From Phenylobacterium sp. (lineage in GTDB: Bacteria > Pseudomonadota > Alphaproteobacteria > Caulobacterales > Caulobacteraceae), in contig NZ_JAUSCJ010000010.1 in assembly GCF_030651185.1 (NCBI RefSeq), positions 1-64,000 on the forward strand: a stretch of 64,000 nt of DNA, read 5' to 3'. The position numbers and the translations under genes are program-made. Below the pieces are notes generated by a model, which worked only from the letters and a program-made list of their open reading frames with translations, did no database searches and was not told the DNA's origin. Shown piece by piece: positions 46,566 through 55,565 of this stretch (its first letter is position 1; every line of letters begins with the position of its first letter).

Positions 46566-49500
46566 ATGACTTCGATGAAGCGGCTCGCCGGTGGCGCAGC
46601 TCTGACGGCGCTCGTTTTCGCCATGTCCAGCGCGGTCTACGCGCAGGACACCACCAGCGCCGTGCGCGGCCAGCTGACCGGCAACGACGGGAACACCGTC
46701 CGCAACGCCTCGATCACGATCGTCCACACGCCCTCCGGCACCCGGTCGGTCACCGCGCCGAACGCTGACGGCATCTTCGACGCCCGCGGTCTGCGGGTCG
46801 GCGGCCCCTACAACATCACCGTCGCCGCCCCCGGCTACGAAACCAAGTCGGTCAGCGGCATCAACCTGGCCCAGGGCGACAGCATCCGCCTGGACTTCGA
46901 CCTGATCGCCCAGGCCTCGGTGGACGAGTTCGTTGTCACCGCCGCCCGCGACGTCACCTCGGAAAACTCCGGCGCCAACACCACCCTGGACCGCGGCGGC
47001 ATTGAATCGGTGGTCTCGGTCACCCGCGACATCCGCGACCTGGCCCGCCGCAACCTCCTGGCCTCGGCCAACACCAGCGCCGACGGCGGCATCTCCATCG
47101 CCGGCTCCAATCCCAAGGCCAACCGCATCACCATCGACGGTTCGCCGGTGCAGGACGACTTCGGCCTGAACTCGGGCGGCGTGCCCACCCGTCGCGGCCC
47201 GATCTCGCTGGACGCCATCGAGCAGTTCACCATCCAGGCCGTGCCCTATGACGTGCAGAACGGCGACTTCCAGGGCGGTTCGATCGACATCGTCCTGCGC
47301 TCGGGCGCCAACGATTTCCACGGCAGCGTCTTCACCAACTATCTGAACGACGGCATGGTCGGCGACTCCCTGCGCGACAAGCCGGTGAAGCAGACCATCA
47401 CCCAGTCCAACTACGGCGCGTTCCTCGCCGGCCCGATCCTGCAGGACAAGCTGTTCTTCGCCATCTCCTACGAGCTCTATGAAACCTCAGACCAGGTCGG
47501 CTTCGGCCCGGCCGGCCAGGGCTTCCCGAACTCGTTCTCCGGCATCGGCCAGTCGCAGATCGATCAGGTCACCAACATCCTGAACAACACCTACACGACG
47601 GACTTCGACGCCGGGACCATCCCGCGCACCGGCGCCATCATCGACGAAAAGTACTCGGCCAAGCTCGACTGGAACATCAACGACAACCACCGTGCCTCGT
47701 TCACCTACCGCTACGCCCTGTCGGAATCGGTGGCGCGTTCGAACCTGAACAACAATACCGCCAGCCTCTCGTCGAACTTCTACCTCTCCGGCGACGAGGA
47801 CTATTCCTATGTCGGCGAACTGAACTCCAAGTGGACCGACCAGCTCTCCACCCAGCTGCGCGTCTCCTATCGCGACTATGAGCGCCGCCAGAACCCGCCG
47901 GCCGGCCAGGAGTTCGCCGAACTGCAGATCTGCTCTATGGCGGTCAGCAACACCACGCTCACCACCTGCGACAGCCCCAGCGGCCTAGTCCGCATCGGGC
48001 CGGACTCGTTCCGTCAGGCCAACGAGCTTGAGACCCACAACCTGCAATTTCAGGCCAAGGCCGAGTATTCCTTAGGCGATCATCTGCTGAAGGTCGGCTT
48101 CGAGAGCCAGAACCTGGAGATCGTCAACCTGTTCGTGCCGGAAAGCGACGGGGTCTACTACTTCGACTCCATCGCCGACTTCCAGGCTGGCCGCGCCAAC
48201 CGCCTGACCTATTCCAATGCGCCGTCAGGCAATCCGCGGGATGCCGCCGCCCTCTTCGAGTACCAGCAGAACAGCCTCTACTTCCAGGACGTGCTGGACG
48301 TCACCGACGATCTGCAGGTCACCGCCGGCTTCCGCTACGACTGGTTCAAGAGCGACGACAAGCCGATCCTCAACCCGAACTTCACGGCGCGGAACCGCTT
48401 CTCCAATCAGCAGACCTATGACGGCCTCTCGATCGTCATGCCGCGGGTGGCCTTCAACTGGAAGCCGGAGGGCAAGCCCTACCGCGTCAACGGTGGGTTC
48501 GGCCTGTTCTCCGGCGGCGTGCCGGACGTGCTGATCTCCACGGCCTTCTCCACCACCGGCTACGCCGCGGCCGGCGTCAATATCGTCCGCAATGCCAACG
48601 GCACCTTCAGCGAGGTGAACAACACCGCCGGCTTCACCCAGGCCAATGGCGCCGCGGGCCTGAACATCAATGTCACCGACCCGCGCTTCGGCTACGACCT
48701 GCCCACCGGCGTCACCAGTCTGGTGACCCCCGCCGGTATCCCGGCGGCCGGCGAGACCATCGCCTTCACCCCCGGCTTCCAGATGCCGTCCTCGTGGAAG
48801 TTCTTCCTCTCGGCGCAGTACGACCTGCCCTGGGACGTGAAGCTCACCGCCGACTTCGTGCAGACCACCGTGAGGGACGCCATCGCCTTCAAGGACCTGC
48901 GCGCCCAGCCGCTGATCGTGAACGGCGTCATCCAGAAGACCCCCGACGGCCGCATTCGCTATGACGGCCTGCAGGCCACCGACGCGGCCCGCGCGGCGGC
49001 CGGCATCGCCGGCTCCAACGCCCCGGCCACCCGCGACCTGCTCGTCTACAACACCGACAAGGGCAAGGGTTACGTCTTCGGCGTCGGCCTTTCGAAGGAC
49101 TTCGACTTCGGCCTCGGCGCCTCCATCGGCTATGCGCGTCAGCGCCTGGACGAAGAAACCTCGGGCGGCCGTTTCGGCACCACGGCCGGCTCGCTCTACG
49201 CCAGCCAGTCGACCGGTACGGACTTCAACCGCGACGCCTACGGCAAGGGCTACGAAGAGGTCAGCGACCGCGCCAAGTTCGAACTCAACTACAAGCATGA
49301 GTTCATCGCCAACCACCCGACCCGGTTCTCGCTGTTCGGCGAGACCCGCACGGGCCGCCCGGTCAACGCCACCATGGGTTCGGTCTCCCGCGACCGCAGC
49401 ACGACCTTCGGTGTGAACCGTTCGGCCTACCTGCTCTATGTCCCCGACATCGCCGGCGACACCAACAAGACCGACCTGCAGATCGGCAAGGTCTTCTTCG

Positions 49501-49931
49501 ACACCGCCACCACCCGCGACAACTTCGTCAACGCGGTGAGGAAGTTCGACCTGGGCAACGACACCATCGTCGGCAAAGGCGCCATCAAGAACCCCGACGT
49601 GAACCAGCTCGACCTGCAGATCAGCCAGGAGTTCCCCGGCCTGACCGAGGGTCACAAGTTCAAGGTCGTCCTCGACGTCCAGAACGTGCTCAACCTGGTC
49701 AACAACAAGTGGGGCATCGTCGAGGAATACGGTTCGACGGGGTCCGGTCAGGGCAACAACCGCATCATCGACGCGGCCTGCGCCAACGCCGCCGGGGTGG
49801 CTTCCGCCGCCAGCAGCGCCGTCTGCGACACCTACCGCTACTCGAACTTCAGCTCGACGGCGACCACCCGCACGATCAACAACGATCGCTCGCTCTGGTA
49901 CGCCCAGGTCTCGCTGCGCTACGAGTTCTAG
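46566..49931 (+). CDS. Oar-like TonB-dependent outer-membrane receptor
   Basis: 1121 residues. Signal peptide (1-26, ending VYAQD), then a carboxypeptidase-regulatory-like beta-sandwich domain (about 30-110, VRGQLTGNDGNTVRNASITI). A plug domain with DGSPVQDDFGLNSGGVP comes next, then a large beta-barrel ending in the BAM-recognised aromatic VSLRYEF. This is the Oar/OmpA-related TonB-receptor type abundant in Caulobacterales. The substrate is unknown. A 104-bp upstream gap contains GCTATAGG, a possible -10. A strong terminator follows. Confidence 0.92.
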   Translation: MTSMKRLAGGAALTALVFAMSSAVYAQDTTSAVRGQLTGNDGNTVRNASITIVHTPSGTRSVTAPNADGIFDARGLRVGGPYNITVAAPGYETKSVSGINLAQGDSIRLDFDLIAQASVDEFVVTAARDVTSENSGANTTLDRGGIESVVSVTRDIRDLARRNLLASANTSADGGISIAGSNPKANRITIDGSPVQDDFGLNSGGVPTRRGPISLDAIEQFTIQAVPYDVQNGDFQGGSIDIVLRSGANDFHGSVFTNYLNDGMVGDSLRDKPVKQTITQSNYGAFLAGPILQDKLFFAISYELYETSDQVGFGPAGQGFPNSFSGIGQSQIDQVTNILNNTYTTDFDAGTIPRTGAIIDEKYSAKLDWNINDNHRASFTYRYALSESVARSNLNNNTASLSSNFYLSGDEDYSYVGELNSKWTDQLSTQLRVSYRDYERRQNPPAGQEFAELQICSMAVSNTTLTTCDSPSGLVRIGPDSFRQANELETHNLQFQAKAEYSLGDHLLKVGFESQNLEIVNLFVPESDGVYYFDSIADFQAGRANRLTYSNAPSGNPRDAAALFEYQQNSLYFQDVLDVTDDLQVTAGFRYDWFKSDDKPILNPNFTARNRFSNQQTYDGLSIVMPRVAFNWKPEGKPYRVNGGFGLFSGGVPDVLISTAFSTTGYAAAGVNIVRNANGTFSEVNNTAGFTQANGAAGLNINVTDPRFGYDLPTGVTSLVTPAGIPAAGETIAFTPGFQMPSSWKFFLSAQYDLPWDVKLTADFVQTTVRDAIAFKDLRAQPLIVNGVIQKTPDGRIRYDGLQATDAARAAAGIAGSNAPATRDLLVYNTDKGKGYVFGVGLSKDFDFGLGASIGYARQRLDEETSGGRFGTTAGSLYASQSTGTDFNRDAYGKGYEEVSDRAKFELNYKHEFIANHPTRFSLFGETRTGRPVNATMGSVSRDRSTTFGVNRSAYLLYVPDIAGDTNKTDLQIGKVFFDTATTRDNFVNAVRKFDLGNDTIVGKGAIKNPDVNQLDLQISQEFPGLTEGHKFKVVLDVQNVLNLVNNKWGIVEEYGSTGSGQGNNRIIDAACANAAGVASAASSAVCDTYRYSNFSSTATTRTINNDRSLWYAQVSLRYEF

Positions 49932-49957
49932 TCCTCGCAGCGACATCGCTTTCGCGG

Positions 49958-49990
49958 AAAGGGCGGCCCTCCAGGGCCGCCCTTTTTCGT
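49958..49990 (+). terminator. Rho-independent terminator after the TonB receptor
   Basis: A stem AGGGCGGCCCT / AGGGCCGCCCT (about 49960-49970, 49973-49983) with a tiny loop is followed by TTTTTCG. It is a textbook intrinsic terminator 30 bp after the stop. Confidence 0.9.
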
Positions 49991-50001
49991 GCTTCCAAGT
50001 C

Positions 50002-50163
50002 CTTCTGCCCTTGCGGGAGAAGGTTGGCCCTGCGGAGCAGGGTCGGATGAGGCGTCGATAGGCCTCTCGGGTTAGGTCGGTGGGTGTCGCGCGGAGAGGG
50101 GAGCGTGACCCCTCATCCGACCGGACTCCGACCGGCCACCTTCTCCCGCAAGGGGAGAAGGAT
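50002..50163. repeat. Inverted repeat element, same family as 3359-3518
   Basis: The left arm (CCTTCTGCCCTTGCGGGAG and onward to GGTCGGATGAGG) and the right arm (from CCTCATCCGACCGG to CCCGCAAGGGGAGAAGG) pair over about 55 bp. The sequence is nearly identical to the element beside pbpC. It occupies most of the 311-bp gap between the TonB receptor terminator and aguA. The remaining 80 bp show nothing I recognise. Confidence 0.8.
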
Positions 50164-50242
50164 CGTAATGTCCTTCCAAGGCCACGCTTGACGTAGCCCA
50201 CCGCGCCGCCCATTTCGCGGCTCCAAGATACAAGGGCCTGCC

Positions 50243-51253
50243 ATGACCGTTCTCGTTCCCGCCGAGTGGGCGCCGCACAAGGCCATGTGGCTGGGCTTTC
50301 CCAGCCATGCGGAGGTTTGGGCTGACGACCTCGACCTGGCCCAGGCTCAGGTGGCCGCCCTGGCCCGCGCCCTGGCCGGTCCCGGCAAGGAGCGCGTGCG
50401 GCTGATGACCGGCGCCCCGGAGGGGGAGGCCGCCGCGCGCCGCCTGCTCTCCGATGTCCCGGGGATCGAGATCACACCCGGCGCGTTCGGCGACATCTGG
50501 CTGCGCGACACCGGCCCGATCTTCGCCAAGGGACCGAACGGCGATGAGGCGCGCGGCTTCCGCTTCAACGGCTGGGGCGGCAAGTACGAGATGGAGGGCG
50601 ACGACACCGTGGCCGCTCAGATCGCCACCGCCTCGGGCGCGCCCCTGATCCAGCAGGAGATCATCATGGAGGGGGGCTCCCTCGACCATGACGGGGAGGG
50701 AACGATCCTCACCACCGGCCAGTGCCTGCTCAATCCCAACCGCAATCCGGGCTGGACCCGCGAGGCCGCCGAGGCCGAGCTGGCCGCGTCGCTGGGCGCG
50801 CGCAAGATCCTCTGGCTGGGGGACGGCCTGGCCAACGACCACACCGACGGCCACGTCGACAACCTCGCCCGCTTCGTGGCGCCCGGCGTCGTGGTCTGCC
50901 CGGTCGCTTGGGGCCGGGGCGACGTCAATGTCTATGCCTATGACGCCTGCGCCCGGGACCTGGCGGCCATGACCGACGCCCAGGGCCGCAAGCTCAAGGT
51001 GGTCCGCATCCCCTCGCCGGGCTGGATCGAGAGCCACCAGGGCGGCGCCGCACCGGCCAGCCACATGAACTTCATCATCGCCAACGGGGCGGTGGTCATG
51101 CCCACCTATGACGGCGACCCGCGCGCCGCCGAGCTGGCGGCCCAGGCGCTGCAGGAGCTGTTCCCCGACCGCGAGGTCATCGCCCTGCGTTCCGACGCCA
51201 TCCTCACCGGCGGCGGATCCTTCCACTGCATCACCCAGCAGGAGCCCGCCTGA
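50243..51253 (+). CDS. aguA: Agmatine deiminase
   Basis: 336 residues. Converts agmatine to N-carbamoylputrescine plus ammonia. Family motifs: EWAPHKAMWLGFP at the start, FGDIWLRDTGP, DHTDGHVDN with the catalytic His, and GGGSFHCITQQ with nucleophile C329. All catalytic positions are intact. The stop overlaps the start of aguB by one base (TGATG), giving the complete agmatine-to-putrescine route. The ATG at 50243 matches the family N-terminus. Confidence 0.95.
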   Translation: MTVLVPAEWAPHKAMWLGFPSHAEVWADDLDLAQAQVAALARALAGPGKERVRLMTGAPEGEAAARRLLSDVPGIEITPGAFGDIWLRDTGPIFAKGPNGDEARGFRFNGWGGKYEMEGDDTVAAQIATASGAPLIQQEIIMEGGSLDHDGEGTILTTGQCLLNPNRNPGWTREAAEAELAASLGARKILWLGDGLANDHTDGHVDNLARFVAPGVVVCPVAWGRGDVNVYAYDACARDLAAMTDAQGRKLKVVRIPSPGWIESHQGGAAPASHMNFIIANGAVVMPTYDGDPRAAELAAQALQELFPDREVIALRSDAILTGGGSFHCITQQEPA

Positions 51254-52128
51254 TGGCCCGCACCCTGAGCGTCGCCGCCCTGCAGACCTCCTACGGGATG
51301 GATCTGGCGGCCAACATCAAGAAGACCGAAGGACTGATCCGCCAGGCCGCCGCTGGCGGCGCCCAGGTGATCCTGCCTTCCGAGCTGTTCCAGGGGCCGT
51401 ATTTCTGCGTGACGCAGGAAGAGCGCTGGTTCGCCCAGGCCCATCCGTGGCGTGAGCACCCCTGCGTCACGGCCCTGGCGCCGCTGGCCGCCGAGCTCGG
51501 CGTCGTCCTGCCGATCTCGATCTTCGAGCGCGAGGGGCCGCACTACTTCAACTCCCTGGTCATGGTGGACGCCGACGGCTCGCCGATGGGGGTCTATCGC
51601 AAGAGCCACATCCCCGACGGGCCGGGCTATCAGGAGAAGTACTACTTCCGCCCCGGCGACACCGGCTTCCGGGTCTGGGACACCAAGTTCGGCAAGGTCG
51701 GCGTCGGCATCTGCTGGGACCAGTGGTATCCGGAAGCCGCGCGCGCCATGGCCTTGATGGGCGCCGAGGTGCTGCTCTATCCCACCGCCATCGGCTCTGA
51801 GCCCCACGACCCCACCCTGGACACCGCCGCCCCCTGGCGGCGCGCCATGCAGGGCCACGCGGTCTCCAACGTCATTCCGGTGGTGGGCGCCAACCGCATC
51901 GGCTTCGAGCCCTGGGACAACTATCCCAATGGCGGCCAGGCCTTCTACGGGGCCTCCTTCATCGCAGATCATCGCGGCGACCTGGTGTCGGAGCTGGGCG
52001 ACGAGGAGGGGATCGTGGCGGCCAGCTTCGACCTGGACTTCCTGACCACCCACCGCGCTGCCTGGGGGTTCTTCCGCGACCGCCGCACCGATCTCTACGG
52101 TGGGCTGGTGGGCCCGCGGCCTGTCTGA
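51253..52128 (+). CDS. aguB: N-carbamoylputrescine amidase
   Basis: 291 residues. Nitrilase-superfamily triad: E44 in LPSELFQG, K117 in YRKSHIPDG, C154 in GVGICWDQWYPE. It hydrolyses N-carbamoylputrescine to putrescine, CO2 and ammonia. Coupled to aguA. The window shows no arginine decarboxylase, so the agmatine may be imported or made elsewhere. The C-terminus with TTHRAAWGFFRDRRTDLY is typical of AguB. Confidence 0.95.
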   Translation: MARTLSVAALQTSYGMDLAANIKKTEGLIRQAAAGGAQVILPSELFQGPYFCVTQEERWFAQAHPWREHPCVTALAPLAAELGVVLPISIFEREGPHYFNSLVMVDADGSPMGVYRKSHIPDGPGYQEKYYFRPGDTGFRVWDTKFGKVGVGICWDQWYPEAARAMALMGAEVLLYPTAIGSEPHDPTLDTAAPWRRAMQGHAVSNVIPVVGANRIGFEPWDNYPNGGQAFYGASFIADHRGDLVSELGDEEGIVAASFDLDFLTTHRAAWGFFRDRRTDLYGGLVGPRPV

Positions 52129-52250
52129 CGATCACATGTCGGCCCATGTTGGCCGTCGCGACGGCCCGCAAACCCTCGGCCGGCAAGGACCGCGCGGCCA
52201 TACCCCCGTCTAGGACGGGGTTTGGTCCCTCCGCGGCCACCAACATGTTG

Positions 52251-53036
52251 TCAGGCGGGGCAGCTCAGCGCCGGCGCCCGGGCCAGCTCCCTGCGCGCCG
52301 TCGCGAGGTCGCGCTGGAACTCCGGCTCCCCATGCAGCCGCGCCACCATGGCCGAGGCCAGGGTCCGGCCGGCCTCGATGTCGCTCTGGAAGTGGACCCC
52401 GCAGATCACCCGGCTGTCGCCCACCGCCTTGCCCGCCGCCATCAGGCCGTCGGCCCTGGCCGGCGCCAGTTCGCTGAGGATCAGCCCCCAGGACCAGCCC
52501 ACCATGGAGTGGCCCGAGGGGTAGGAGGCGTTGGTCTTCATCCAGTCCTCGCGGGGCACGCAGATCGGCTGGCTGTTGCCGATCATCGGCCGCGGGCGGT
52601 TGTAGTGGTCCTTGGCCGGCTTGCCGATGGTGCGCACATCGATCTCGATCCGGTGCAGCAGGCGGTAGAGGACGGGCGTCGTCTTGACCCCGATCGCCTT
52701 GCCCGCGGCGCAGGAATAGGCCTTCAGCGCGCCGCCCGCCCAGATGTCGTTGTCCGCGATGGCCTGGGTCCAGCGGGCCGAGCCGGCCAGGGACCGGGTC
52801 TCGTCATAGTGCGCCCGCTCCCCCAGGCCACGCGGGCTGTCGGGCGCCGGCGGCGGTCCCAGCAGGGCCGCGCCATCGAGGTCGGCGGCGGCCAGATAGC
52901 CGGCCAGATCGGTAGGGACGGGGTTCAGAGGCGCCGCCAGCGAGGCGTCCGCCGGGGCGGGGCGCATCTGCGGGAGCATGGCGCAGGCGGCCAGCGACAG
53001 GGCGGCTGCGGCGCCCAGGAGAGGTCGAAGGATCAT
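52251..53036 (-). CDS. Class A acid phosphatase-like PAP2 lipoprotein
   Basis: 261 residues. A signal peptide with lipobox LAAC (about 15-18) makes it a lipoprotein. The three-part PAP2 signature is complete: KDHYNRPRP, YPSGHS and SRVICGVHFQSD. The order and length match bacterial non-specific class A acid phosphatases (PhoN type), which release phosphate from organic esters in the periplasm. It stands alone; a short hairpin (53049-53077) lies just upstream. Confidence 0.9.
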   Translation of the reverse strand: MILRPLLGAAAALSLAACAMLPQMRPAPADASLAAPLNPVPTDLAGYLAAADLDGAALLGPPPAPDSPRGLGERAHYDETRSLAGSARWTQAIADNDIWAGGALKAYSCAAGKAIGVKTTPVLYRLLHRIEIDVRTIGKPAKDHYNRPRPMIGNSQPICVPREDWMKTNASYPSGHSMVGWSWGLILSELAPARADGLMAAGKAVGDSRVICGVHFQSDIEAGRTLASAMVARLHGEPEFQRDLATARRELARAPALSCPA

Positions 53037-53048
53037 GAAACCTCTTTA

Positions 53049-53077
53049 GAGCGGTTCCCGGACTTCGGGAACCGCTC
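53049..53077. terminator. Hairpin between MaoC hydratase and acid phosphatase genes
   Basis: Perfect 12-bp arms GAGCGGTTCCCG / CGGGAACCGCTC around a 5-nt loop, 13 bp after the MaoC stop on the minus strand. It lacks a T run in that direction (ATCTGCGG before, TAAAGAGG after). It may terminate or be a single-hairpin relative of the twin-hairpin repeats. Confidence 0.5.
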
Positions 53078-53089
53078 CGCAGATGGGTT

Positions 53090-53974
53090 TTAGGCGCGCA
53101 GGACGGTCAGGCCGTTCTTGATCACCGTCGCGCCGCGTTCCTTCACGCGGGCCTCGAAGGAGATGTTCTTGCCGTCCTTCCAGAGGTCCACCGTGATGGT
53201 GTCGCCGGGGATCACCGGGGCCGAGAACCGGGCCTGGTGGCTGAGGATCTGGTCGGGATCAAAGCCGGTGATGGCCTGCAGCACCGCGCGGCAGGTGATG
53301 CCGTAGGTGGCCAGCCCGTGCAGGATCGGACGCGGGAAGCCCGAGCGGCGGGCCGACTCGGGGTCGGAGTGCAGCGGGTTGCGGTCGCCGTTCAGGCGGT
53401 ACAGCAGGGCCTGGTCCTCACGGGTGGTGAAGTCCACCGAGAGGTCCGCCTTGCGGGTCGGAACCACGTGGGGCTCCGGCGCGCCTTCCGACGGGCCGCC
53501 GAAGCCGCCGTCGCCGCGGGCGAAGGTGGAGCCGGTCAGGGTGGCGACCTTCTCGCCGGCGGCGTCGCGCCAGATGGTCTCGTTGATGATGACGGCGCCC
53601 TTGCCCTCACCCTTGTCATAGGCGCCGACGGTGCGGCCCTCGGCGGTGAAGGTGCCGGTGGTGGGCAGGGGCTTGTGCAGCTCGACCTTCTGCTCGCCGT
53701 GGACGACCATCAGGAAGTTGATCTGGCTCTGGCGGTGGCCTTCGGGCATCACCGGCGCAGGCCCGCCGGCCGAGCGCATGTTCGAGGCCAGCACGGTGGC
53801 GGCCGTCGGGATGACCTTCAGGTTCTTCTCGTAGACGTAGGCCAGCTCGTCCTCGTTCATGGGGTCCTGCCCCATGCCGACGCCCAGCGCGTAGAGCATC
53901 ACGTCCTTGTCGCGATAGGTGAATTCGCGCGCCGCCGTCTTCTGTTCAAGAATGTCGGGATAAAAGATCGCCAT
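53090..53974 (-). CDS. MaoC-family 2-enoyl-CoA hydratase (double hot-dog)
   Basis: 294 residues, the length of a two-hot-dog hydratase. The second hot-dog carries the hydratase-2 motif, LNGDRNPLHSDPESARRSGF followed by PILHGLATYG, with the catalytic Asp and His. It hydrates 2-enoyl-CoA to (3R)-hydroxyacyl-CoA. The SDR at 28978-29856 would be the matching dehydrogenase; the two correspond to separate domains of eukaryotic multifunctional enzyme 2. The ATG is preceded by AGGAAATA. Confidence 0.9.
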   Translation of the reverse strand: MAIFYPDILEQKTAAREFTYRDKDVMLYALGVGMGQDPMNEDELAYVYEKNLKVIPTAATVLASNMRSAGGPAPVMPEGHRQSQINFLMVVHGEQKVELHKPLPTTGTFTAEGRTVGAYDKGEGKGAVIINETIWRDAAGEKVATLTGSTFARGDGGFGGPSEGAPEPHVVPTRKADLSVDFTTREDQALLYRLNGDRNPLHSDPESARRSGFPRPILHGLATYGITCRAVLQAITGFDPDQILSHQARFSAPVIPGDTITVDLWKDGKNISFEARVKERGATVIKNGLTVLRA

Positions 53975-54170
53975 TGAAAATATTTCCTCCGCTATGCGGT
54001 CCGTTTGCTATCTGCGGATTGAAGCGGTTCGGCCCCGGCGAAGCAAGCGGCGAGCGAGCGCATTTGCCGCCCCTCCTTTGATCGGGTAGAAGCGCGGACC
54101 CTGCGAAGACGGGTTCTAGAAAAGCCCGCTCGCACCTTTCTTTCGCGCCCAGGATCATCGAAGGCATTTC

Positions 54171-54971
54171 ATGGCGACCGACACTCAGCCCGGCATGGGC
54201 GGCCAGATCACCGGCAACGTTCTTTTCTATTCCAAGCCGGAACCCCTGACCTCCGACCACCACAAGACCCTCGGCGTAAAGCGCATGGACGGGCCCTTCG
54301 GCTTCGCCAAGGCCGGCCACGCGGTGCCGCTCACCGTCACCGAATTCCCGCTCGCCGCCGTCTCGGGGCCGATCATCTTCGTCGGCGACGAGAAGATGCC
54401 GCTCGCCGTCATGGGCCTGAACGCCGGTGACAACATGTTCATCCAGGACAACGGGATCTTCGAATCCGGCGTCTACATCCCGGCCTATATCCGCCGCTAT
54501 CCCTTCGTCTTCGCCAATGACGACAAGGCCCAGCAGATGGTCTTGTGCATCGACCGCGCCGCCGAGTTCATCGTCGAGGGCGGCGAGATGGCCTTCTTCG
54601 ACGAGAAGGGTGAGCCCACCGAGTACACCCAGAACTGCATCAGCTTCTGCAATGACTATGAGGTCGAGCGGCAGCGGACCCAGTTCTTCCTGGGCATCCT
54701 GAAGGACAACGACCTCTTCGAACTGAAGACGGCGACGCACACCCCGACCAACCCCGACGGCACGCCCGGCGAACCCCAGAAGATCGCCGAGTACTTCGGC
54801 GTCTCGGAGGAGAAGCTGGCCAAGCTCGCGCCGGAAAAGCTCGCCGAGCTGCGCGACAACGGCGCGCTGGGCCAGATCTACGCCCACCTGGTTTCGCTGG
54901 TGGGCTGGGACCGTCTGGTGGCGCTCGCCATGTTCCGGGCGTCGCAGCTGCCGCAGGCCGCCAACGCCTGA
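54171..54971 (+). CDS. SapC family protein
   Basis: 266 residues, no signal peptide. FPLAAVSGPIIFVGDEKMPLAVMGLN and the IPAYIRRYPFVFA.. segment are the SapC hallmark. The name comes from genes near S-layer loci of Campylobacter and related proteins in Caulobacter; the biochemical role is unknown. It is monocistronic, with its own terminator. The ATG at 54171 follows an untranslated leader in a 196-bp divergent gap with the MaoC gene. Confidence 0.88.
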   Translation: MATDTQPGMGGQITGNVLFYSKPEPLTSDHHKTLGVKRMDGPFGFAKAGHAVPLTVTEFPLAAVSGPIIFVGDEKMPLAVMGLNAGDNMFIQDNGIFESGVYIPAYIRRYPFVFANDDKAQQMVLCIDRAAEFIVEGGEMAFFDEKGEPTEYTQNCISFCNDYEVERQRTQFFLGILKDNDLFELKTATHTPTNPDGTPGEPQKIAEYFGVSEEKLAKLAPEKLAELRDNGALGQIYAHLVSLVGWDRLVALAMFRASQLPQAANA

Positions 54972-54998
54972 TCCCACCGATCAGTCCTGAGTTCGGAA

Positions 54999-55027
54999 GC
55001 GGCGGGTCGAAAGGCCCGCCGTTTTCT
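54999..55027 (+). terminator. Rho-independent terminator after sapC
   Basis: GCGGCGGGT / GCCCGCCG with a GAAA-like loop (about 54999-55021) followed by TTTTC. It lies 28 bp after the stop. Confidence 0.85.
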
Positions 55028-55043
55028 TTGGCGGGCTAGCGCG

Positions 55044-55436
55044 CTAGCGCGCGAAGACGCTGCGGGTTAGGCAGGAGAAGACCAGCCGTCCGGCCTCATC
55101 CAGCAGGTCGTGCTGGGCGATGATGATGCCCTTGCCCTCGCCCACGGGGTCCTTGCCCATCACCGTCATGCGGCCGCGCAGGGTCTCACCGGCGGGCGGG
55201 TTGCGGGCCCAGCGCAGGGCGTCGACCCCCAGACGCTTGGTCTGGGGCCAGTTGACCACGGAGGCTGAGTCCAGCCGCGTCCAGATGGCGAACACCATGG
55301 CGTCGGGGGCGCCGCGCTCGGCCGGCCAGCCGGGGGCGAAGGCGGCGATGAAGGCCTCCAAGGCGCGGGCGTCGACCCGCACCTCACCGAGATAGACCAC
55401 CTGACCGATCTCGATCTCGTCGAAGGGGGCGGGCAC
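55044..55436 (-). CDS. MaoC-like single hot-dog protein
   Basis: 130 residues from the GTG at 55436, chosen because CCAGGAG lies 7-8 bases upstream; the frame stays open for 2 kb beyond as an antisense shadow of the ScsB gene. One hot-dog domain: FDEIEIGQVVYLGEVRVDARALEAFIAAFAP at the start and GETLRGRMTVMGK later. It lacks the D-x-N-P-x-H hydratase motif, so it is probably a non-catalytic or thioesterase-like relative. Function unknown. Confidence 0.7.
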   Translation of the reverse strand: MPAPFDEIEIGQVVYLGEVRVDARALEAFIAAFAPGWPAERGAPDAMVFAIWTRLDSASVVNWPQTKRLGVDALRWARNPPAGETLRGRMTVMGKDPVGEGKGIIIAQHDLLDEAGRLVFSCLTRSVFAR

Positions 55437-55565
55437 GTAACTCTCCTGGGGTTCAAGCCGAACTGATTCGTCGATGATGGGCCGCGCCCGTGACAAGTCG
55501 AGCGCTTTGCGGATCAGCGTTGGCGGCTCATATAGCGGTGTGAGTATGGCGATTGGGATAACGGC

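Noticed and set aside
48225..50213. Minus-strand frame opposite the TonB receptor
   Set aside because: It is a shadow of the receptor; the plus strand has signal peptide, plug and C-terminal barrel signature.
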